A DNA stretch of 64,000 nucleotides from positions 15,932,001-15,996,000 of the forward strand of contig CM049308.1 in the NCBI GenBank assembly GCA_026874595.1. The letters are read 5' to 3'. The first letter of the stretch is position 1. Every line of letters starts with the position of its first letter. Origin of the DNA: Sipunculus nudus (Eukaryota > Annelida > Sipuncula > Golfingiida > Sipunculidae). A model generated the notes under the pieces. It was not told the DNA's origin. It saw nothing but the letters and a program-made list of their open reading frames with translations, and did not search any database. Below, piece by piece: positions 56,670 to 64,000 of the stretch. A program made the position numbers and the translations under genes.

Positions 56670-59600
56670 AACAAGGGACCCATGGGTCACGGCGCTCAGC
56701 TGAAGTTTGGAATTAGTGCAAATGCAAAATATGCAAAATATTCTATTGTAATGTTTTTCATTTATATAAGCATATGAGAACCTAAGAGGAAAGGGGCCCT
56801 CCTACTTGGTTATATTAAATTCTAAATATATGGTTGCAAACTAATACTCTGACAAGACTTTCATGTAGAAAAACAGTAAAAGTCTTGAGATACTGTGATG
56901 CATATGAAAAATTTACAGACTGATAGGCAAGTGGACAGAATGGACTAATACCTTTATTTCACTATCAAGGGAATAATGCATTTAAGTTTATATATAAGCC
57001 TATTTTTTTAGCATATCCACATTTTCCATTAATAGTTTTTATCTGATTATTTTTTTTATTTACAAGTTTTATAAATATGTAATAAAAACAAGGGACCTAT
57101 GGGTCACGACGCTCAGCTGTTATATATGATAAAAAAATATTATTTAGAAATGAGGCACATGCTGGTTTTGTGTGGTAATAAATATAAGCTGTATTATGAA
57201 TTGTTGTTGTTTAGCTTATGTATGATTTGGATAGTACCTTTGGAGACAGGGAAGAGGATTGATTTCATTTATTTTATTAACAAATGGAGTACTACTGTCA
57301 CACAGATTTTGACTTGGCCATATAACTTATAAGCAGAACATATAATATAAGAGTTTAACTATTTATTAAAAAAATTACAAATATTGTCCCAAATATAATT
57401 TTTATTAAAAATAATAAGAGAATCATATAATTTTTTAAATTGATATATAACTGATATGATAATTAAAATAATATTAGAGAATTTATTCATGAATGCATTC
57501 ATGAATACATTTTGAAAGTATTTGCACGAGTATTCATATACTTTCATTTTTACCTAAATTCCCTTTCTTTATGCAAGAAATTTTATAATGGAGTACATAA
57601 TCATATTCGTATAAATACAGTTACAAAGTATTCGCACCATGTCTGGTATTTATTCAGTTTTCACCAAACAATGATGTTGAGAATCCAGAATATACAAAAT
57701 TCACACATTTAAATAATGATCATAAGTACCTGGTTTTATGGCTTTTATTTATATTAAAAAATAACTGTAAAAAAATTCATTTTGGACTTATTTCACATCA
57801 ATGTACACACTAGACACAGTAGGAATCTAGATTAATATTATCAACTGTATCTTTGTCTATCATTAATTTCCTTCATATAATCCTTAATGATTAGTAATGA
57901 ATAATATGATTTACTTCTTTATCATTAAAAATGAACTGAAAAATGCCATAAGTGACTGCATGGTGTTATTTGGAATATGTGACATTCTACCCATTGATAC
58001 AAGATTCTTATATCATCAGTAACTGCAAGTTAATTTGCTGTTATTATAAACTAACAAATTCCTTTTCTATTTTTCTTTAATTTGTTATTAAAAACCAATA
58101 AAAATTTATTAATTTATTGTTTATTGTTATGTTGTTGGTTAAAACTACTAGATGAGTTGGGTTTGAACACCTGGATCAACTGTGGCTGGCCATCAGCTGC
58201 CTGGATTCTCCCCTCAAGCGTGCATAATTTGATGAAAGGTCAACAAGGTCAACATACAGGTGACTCAAGAGGGGCTGGAGAGAGCCAAAGTCTGACAGGG
58301 TCTCATAAAAAACATTAATAAAAGCTACAATATTTGGCAAATTTCTTTCAGGTTTCTAAACTAAAAAGCTGAAATCCTTATGTGTGCATGATATGAAAAT
58401 TATATCAACAGTGCTCACGGGAAACAAACGTGCCATGGTCACAGTTGGGCAAAATTTAAGGTACTAATTTTATATTTATACTAATAACTTATAAAATTTG
58501 AAAAATTCAGAACTAATTCTGGGTATTCAACTGAATCTTGATTAAATAATGTTACATCCCTGACAAAAAATATCTCTAGCTTCAGCAATGCCCTTGTTAA
58601 GGGAGTAAATATATTTCTTGATTTTTTACAAAGTGCATTATGTTTGGGCCCATAACTTAAAAAAAATTCACAATACTGACATCATTTCTGGCATGTGCAT
58701 AGTGAATGTATAGAAAAATATGTATATTATATATGATCAAAGTCAGATCAGTGGTTTTGATATTAGGCAGTCTTAAAGTGTAACATTGGGTTTTTAATGG
58801 AAAAATGAAGTTTTTCATTGATATTTCGAAGGAATTAAGTCCTAGTGACCAAATTCTTGGCATGGTAGGGGATTTTGGAGAAATCTAACTGTATGCCAAA
58901 TTTAAGGAACTTAGAGCTGAAGCTCGGGAGCTGAGCTCTAGCAAACTGCATAACACTAGCAATATGTGACATGGTGCTTGAAAACTTGAATAAAATCTAC
59001 AGTTTTTGATCAACTGGTTTCAAATTTTTGGTGTTAACAGTTGAAATGCTAACAAAAACATGCTGTGAAAATTAAATCCACAGCAGTTACAGCAAAAAAA
59101 CGTGCCATGGTCAAAGTTTGGCAAAATTTAAGGTACCAATTTTTTATTTTTGCTAATATTTTAAAAAATTTCAAAGATTTTGATCTTATTTTGGGTATAC
59201 AATTTAATTTTGATTAATCAAAGTAATATTACTGGAAAAAAAGTGCTTAGCTTTAACAAGTTTTGTGTTAAGTGATAAAATTTCTTTCCTGATTATTTAA
59301 AAAATGCATTATGTTTGGGCCCATAACTTTTTTAAATTAAATAATACAGACCTAATTTCTGGCATGTACATAGGAATTATATAGAGGATTATTTATAAGA
59401 AATATGAGTAAAAACAGATGAGTGGTTTAGATATTAGGCAGTCCTAAAGTGTGAAAATAGGTTTTTAATAAAAAATTGAGGTTTTTCCTTAATTTCTCAA
59501 AGGAATGAAGTCGCAAAGACCCAGTTTTCGGCTTGGTAGGAGATCTTGGGGACATCTAACATTATGCTGAATTTTGGATTCCTAGGTCTTACGGTTTCAA

Positions 59601-61100
59601 AACGTGCCACATCTACGGACGGACGGACGGACGGACGGACGGACGGACAGACGGACGGACGACGGACAATGGACCACGACTATAGCTCAGATGACTTATA
59701 GTCAGCTGAGCTAAAAACTTAAAATATAAGTTAAAATATAAGAATTCTAAGTTGCAATCATTATATATCCAGAGTGTAGCTCATATTCGGTTATATTATG
59801 CATACACATATATTTTATTATTTTTAAATCACAAATGTTTAAAATGAATTTAATATGTTATCTACAAGATTATTCCTTGAATCACTATTTAAAAGTTTTG
59901 CACATTGGAGTTTTCAGTACATGCTTAATTTTATTCACCAAAATAAAATAAAAGATTCAGTAAATGTGATAAAATAAAAACATCTTTTCAAATAAAATAT
60001 ACACACTGTTGGTTGAATGAGAGACAAACAATATCATTGTGCTAATTACTATCTCAGCTATAATTTATTACTGGAATTAATAGTCAATTTCACACCTGGT
60101 GAAGTTTTTACTCTTCTGAAGTAAGGAATTACTTATCTGATAAACATCCTCACTTTCATAGCAATACACCACTTTGTGGACACAATTAAATGTACACTTT
60201 AATCTTTGTAACCCTGGTGGTACAATACAAAATCTAAAATGTAGCATAGCCAAGAATAAAAGGAAGCCTGCTAGTAGTGGCCAAGCTGAGCCAAGGCAAG
60301 GTGCCTGGGGTGAGTTACATAATGCAAGTGAAGGCTGTGTTACTAGGTTGGCTAGATGTAAACAACACTTGACATGGTGTATGAAAACTTGAATAAAAGC
60401 TACTCTTTTCAATCAATTCCTTTGAAATTTCAGATTTTAAAAGATTAAATCATTATGTATATATGCTGTGAAAATTAAATCAACAGTGCTCACAGGGAAA
60501 AAACGTGCCATTGCCAAAGTTGGACAAAATTTAAGGTATTGATTTTTCATTTATGCTAATAACTTGAAAATTTGCAAAATTCAGATCTAATTTTGGGTAA
60601 ACAATTGAATCTTGATTAAATAAAGTTATATTCCTGAAAAAAAGTCTCCAGCTTCAGCAATTCTCATGTTAGGTGAGTAAATATATTTCCTGATTTTTTA
60701 AAAATTGCATTATATTTGGGCCCATAACTTCAAAATAATACCCAATACTGATCTAAATTTTAATATGTTCATAGAAAATGTATGGAAGAATATGAATACT
60801 AAATATGATCAAAAACAGATCAGCGGTTTTGATATTAGGCAGCCTTGAAGTGTAACAATGGTTTTTTTTTATGGAAAACAGAGGTTTTTCCTTAATATCT
60901 CGAAGGAAGGAAGTCCTAATGACCCAATGTTTGGTATGGTAGGAGATTTTGGGGACATCTAATGGAATGCAAAATTTTGGATTCGTAAGTCCAATGGTTT
61001 TAAAACATGCCCTGTCAACAGACGGACAGCTGGACGGCCGGACGACGGACAAAGAACCACAACTATAGCTCAGATGACTTATAGTCAGCTGAGCTAAAAA
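56670..61100 (+). mobile_element. F1 element copy D, outer, interrupted by an inner F1
   Basis: The 5' end is ACAAGGGACCCATGGGTCAC followed by GGCGCTCAGCTGA, a 5' domain (56701-57086) related to copy A. After the inner element (57087-59717), sequence resumes at 59718 and contains a core unit aligned on the GCATTATATTTGGGCC of 60707. It ends with GGACGGCCGGACGACGGAC, the TAGCTCAGATGAC..GTCAGCTGAGCTA hairpin and AAAAA at 61100. Nesting of two start and two end motifs in the order start-start-end-end supports insertion of one copy into another. The 111-codon ORF at 60077-60412 (minus) lies in this copy and has no domain. Confidence 0.75.
57087..59717 (+). mobile_element. F1 element copy D, inner
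   Basis: From AACAAGGGACCTATGGGTCA to the AAAAA at 59717 this is nearly identical by eye to copy B (30930-33551), including the unusual 5' domain, the two core units (GCATTATGTT at 58635 and 59305) and the terminal hairpin. Its (ACGG)n tract (59615-59667) is longer than that of copy B. The similarity makes these the youngest pair of F1 copies in the window. Confidence 0.85.
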
Positions 61101-61555
61101 CTGTAAGCAATTAACACAAAATTTCAGCATAAGAGGCCCAGTTTACATGCTGGTCTTCTGTATAAAATACCTCCCAAGATTTTCCAGGTTACCTGGGCAG
61201 TTAGTGCACCTGCAGAACAAAAGTGCTCTGTCACTTACAGCAATGAGTAATGGCCACTTGCTGCTGATGAAAGACTGCAGAAAGGGGTCGAGCGTTTGCC
61301 AGCCCTACTTGTCATAAATACACAGACGCTGATGACAGCTGAGGTCAGTCAGTGCTAAATACTTAGTCACCTACGTCAAATCAACCTGGATTTATAAATT
61401 TATGAAATAATGATATTACTTCTGTTTTTTTTTACATAAATCACTCAAATTTTTAAATAAAGTCATCTCTACCAAGTTGGTAATTTTTTGGTAACTTTTG
61501 TATATACCTTTTTACATGGATTTTGCAAGTATAGTTACAATTACTGATGCAAGGC
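61101..61555. other. No feature recognised
   Basis: No exon or array. ACTTACAGCAATGAG near 61235 contains a donor-like word on the minus strand but lacks a supported acceptor. Confidence 0.4.
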
Positions 61556-61740
61556 ATTCTCCATGGCTCAGATGGTGGCACTCAGTAGTCTGTAGAGATG
61601 GAGGAAATCAAAAGAGAGAGAAAACCACCGATCTTGGACAGGCCACAACTCACTCTTACAGCCATGCTAAGAATCAAACCCAAATCACAAACAGAGAAAG
61701 CCAAGCTTGCACCAATTGATTGTCCCGGCCCAACAGTGGT
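61556..61740. repeat. Dispersed 'CCACCGACCTTGG' repeat, copy 3
   Basis: TCTCCATGGCTCAGATGGTG, GTAGTCTGTAGAG, GAAAACCACCGATCTTGGAC, AGGCCACAACTC and AATCAAACCCAAATCAC follow the order of the other two copies at 34571 and 55262. The overlapping ORFs are not genes. Confidence 0.6.
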
Positions 61741-62142
61741 TATCATTTTAGATTACTGTATTTATATTTTTTTTATAGGTCCATGGCCACTAGATGGTAC
61801 TTTCTACTGAAAAAGTATGAAGGTAACCATATGAGAAGATTGTTATGCCCGTATTTACTTTCAGATTGAACATGTGCATGGGGACTTAATAATCCAAAAG
61901 CTATGACATGTAATTAAGACTACAGAGTGCACCAAGCTTCTTGTAAGGGTCTGGGCATATTCAGATCAAAGTCCAATACCTAAACTACCTGCTTTAAGTC
62001 CAAATCTCGAACAAGTTTTTATTAAATTCTGATTCACCTCAGTGTTTGGTTTATTGTCACTGCACATCCAGTAAGTCTGTACTGCAGCAGCCAATGATTA
62101 GATACAGACTGATGAAGACATTCTACCTGTCTTTTAACTTAT
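61741..62142. other. No feature recognised
   Basis: AT-rich DNA without exon or repeat structure. Confidence 0.5.
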
Positions 62143-62428
62143 AAGGTTCTGAGGCACTGTCCATATAAATTTTAACTCCCCCACATCAAAAATTTTTATT
62201 TTGATTTTCATCTTTCAAGAAGAAAAAATAATACAATTTTGATAAGATTTTCTTTGATATATAGTGCTTTTACCTGTTTAACCCTAAAATTCTGTTATTT
62301 TCATGCTTTTTCCTGATCATATGACATTTTTATCAAGGCATACAAAAAAGGTCAAAAATAAAATATTGCCCGCTGGCACTGATTTCTGAAAAAAAGTGCC
62401 TGAGAACCATACATTTTTTTGTTTGGCC
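62143..62428. mobile_element. Inverted-end MITE, copy 2, opposite orientation
   Basis: The right end reads GTGCCTGAGAACCATAC followed by a T-run and GGCC at 62428, then TAA. The left end (AAGGTTCTGAGGCAC at 62143) is eroded. The interior (TTGATTTTCATCTTTCAAGAAG, TTTTCATGCTTTTTCCTGATC) is the reverse complement of the copy at 25827-26130. Confidence 0.7.
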
Positions 62429-62486
62429 TAACAGAAGACGCCTCACAGGTAAACACAGGATATAGAAGAGGGGGAGGGGGAGAGTT

Positions 62487-62506
62487 GGGGGGGGGGGGGG
62501 GGGGGG
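62487..62506. repeat. 20-nt poly-G tract
   Basis: Twenty consecutive G follow GAGGGGGAGGGGGAGAGTT. The proline- and glycine-rich ORFs across it on both strands are artefacts of the run. Confidence 0.95.
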
Positions 62507-63178
62507 CCACAGAGGCAGAGGGTACTGAATTGGCAACCTATTCCTACATTGTAGAAACTGTTAGAATTTATCCTGTAATGGTACAATTGGGGAAGTTTGA
62601 AAATTCTAGGTCTGTTTATAGGTGCTGTTATGAGTCTTGTTTCCCCTGCACTACCACCCCCTAAATCCACCCCTGGTAGACTCGTTAGAAGCCAGGGGTA
62701 GAAATGCCACCAGACAGAATGTCTGAAAAAAATTAAAATGTCTTAGTGAACTTTTTGTTCTTTCTCTTTTCTGCAATGATTTATCTCTCAGCAGGATCTA
62801 ATTCAGTAAAGAATCCATAAAATTTTGCACCTGATGACCTTTGTCAGTTTCCATCTATCTCTAACATCTACCAATAACCTATAAAATGTTAACACAACAC
62901 TGAGACACATCAATGAAATTTATATGCAAATCCTATTTCTAACATGCTTTTATACTGGGAATATAAACTGAGCATACATATAACATATTTCATGAAACAA
63001 AGAAATATTTAAGGTTACTTTATCCAATACATCAACCTGAAAGGTTGTCTGTGGGAATAAAGTCAAATAATGCAATGAAACACAGCTGGTATGATACATA
63101 ATGGCATATATGGAAGCCATATCACATCTGGTCATTCATAAATCACTTGTAAAAAAGATCATATGTAAAAATATTGCG
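62507..63178. other. No feature recognised
   Basis: Contains CTACCACCCCCTAAATCCACCCCTGG, a phrase like the edges of the repeat at 50140, then AT-rich DNA. No exon found. Confidence 0.4.
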
Positions 63179-63538
63179 TAATTATGCAGGTATACTAACA
63201 ATCTGTTAGAGTTTCACAATGGTGTGACCACCAGCTTTGGGCGATTATTGTCATATCTTCATAGATTTCTATTGAATATTTGATCATATGAGCACTCAAG
63301 TGATAGAGTATTTCAGAAATTGGCCAATGATGAATCAATTAGATTTTGGTGTGTTCCAGCACATGATCTGGATTCAGAAAAATCATCAAGGAATAATCAC
63401 AAATGTACAATCTCTTATGCAAGAATGAACTTGGAAATATGGGTCAAATACGTGAATGTTAACATGGTTTTGGGAGCATCCCAAAATAGGGACCACCACA
63501 TGATGGAGGCTTGCATACCTTATAATGCAGATTTCTAG
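63179..63538 (+). pseudogene. Possible decayed coding segment of unknown family
   Basis: From just after a TAA at 63179 the plus frame stays open for about 115 codons to TAG at 63538, apart from one TGA at 63281. The peptide has mixed composition (IRFWCVPAHDLDSEKSSRNN, then IWVKYVNVNMVLG) and is neither repeat-derived nor low-complexity. The downstream 86 codons contain several Met but no well-placed ATG at their start. I do not recognise it. It might be a pseudogene or mobile-element fragment, or simply a chance frame. Confidence 0.2.
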
Positions 63539-64000
63539 TTTATACATTTTTAGGGATTTTCGATGCGTCTCCATACATGGACAGCCCTGGATGATATTGT
63601 TTCAGCTGATGGTGTATTTTGGAATATTTGTAGCACCAACAAGGACAATATGTAATCAACATCAGTCACAAGTAATTGTTTATGCATGTGACTGATTAGC
63701 GTCCTTAAAACTGGACCTGTCACTTCAGTTGAAATTCATGACAATAAATTCTTTTATCTAAATATGTTTAGTAAAATTCTTTGGAAGGCACAGTCTTTGT
63801 ATCCTTCTTCATATTTGCTAGAGTATCTGATTCATACAAAGTTTAGTAATTTTTTATAATACATAACAAGGGTAACTTTTTAAATAAGGCCGTGTATGCA
63901 CTGGCATTTGGGATGGCATGATCTGGTGAGGGGTGAATCTTCTATCACAAGTTTCAAAGTACATTATGCTTATTTCATAAAATGTTTAATATTGAGATCT
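63539..64000. other. No feature recognised
   Basis: AT-rich DNA to the window end. No exon, array or inverted repeat seen. Confidence 0.5.

Noticed and set aside
60077-60412. 111-codon ORF on the minus strand
   Set aside because: It lies in the interior of an F1 element, has no domain, and is not retained in the related copies.

Overview
The window looks like AT-rich, repeat-dense animal DNA, most likely from a marine mollusc and probably a bivalve. Long ORFs are absent, short exons sit in very long introns or spacers, and the dominant repeats are 'pearl-like' non-autonomous elements: a tandem-repeat core, an (ACGG)n tract and a 3' hairpin, a type I know from bivalves. The organism is an inference. 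The gene content is one confident exon and a few weak candidates; nearly everything else is mobile or tandem DNA.

Genes. The one well-supported coding exon is at 21523-21619 on the minus strand. It has clean splice sites and encodes the start of the DEP domain of an R7-family RGS protein (RGS6/7/9/11, EGL-10 type). Most of the lower-coordinate half is therefore probably intron of this gene. A 7-codon minus-strand exon candidate at 45059-45079 has a good Kozak context, a consensus donor and a phase that fits the RGS exon. A plus-strand candidate at 35156-35237 encodes a signal peptide followed by a donor. A 78-codon minus-strand ORF with two CxxC pairs lies at 3770-4006, and a once-interrupted ORF lies at 63179-63538.

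Mobile DNA. Three sequence-unrelated families (F1, F2, F3) share one design: a short palindrome or hairpin at the 5' end, a subterminal 9-11 bp motif that recurs inverted at or beside the 3' end, a tandem-repeat core and an A-rich 3' terminus. A clear 13-bp 3' terminal hairpin and GGAC tract are seen in F1 and F2 but not in F3. F1 copies are at 21708-24392, 30930-33551, 45444-47134, 47135-49429, 56670-61100 and 57087-59717, the last nested in the one before. F2 is at 47866-49043, nested inside F1. F3 is at 1733-2960, with a relic at 42940-43290. A fold-back element with composite ~470-bp inverted arms of CCTAGG-centred palindromes occupies 51370-53257. MITE-like elements lie at 10382-10567, 15856-16178, 25827-26130, 62143-62428 and 37296-37790. 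A CpG-richer segment at 26901-27980 is bounded by inverted repeats. LINE 3' ends, a tRNA-derived SINE and several dispersed repeats fill other gaps.

Tandem DNA. At least nine distinct minisatellites (units of about 29 to 95 bp) and about ten G or C homopolymer runs of 11-25 nt are scattered through the window. One minisatellite appears to be split by an F1 insertion, and another lies between two copies of a segmental duplication.

The RGS exon and the structural calls are read directly from sequence. Family names for repeats are assignments from memory and were not searched.
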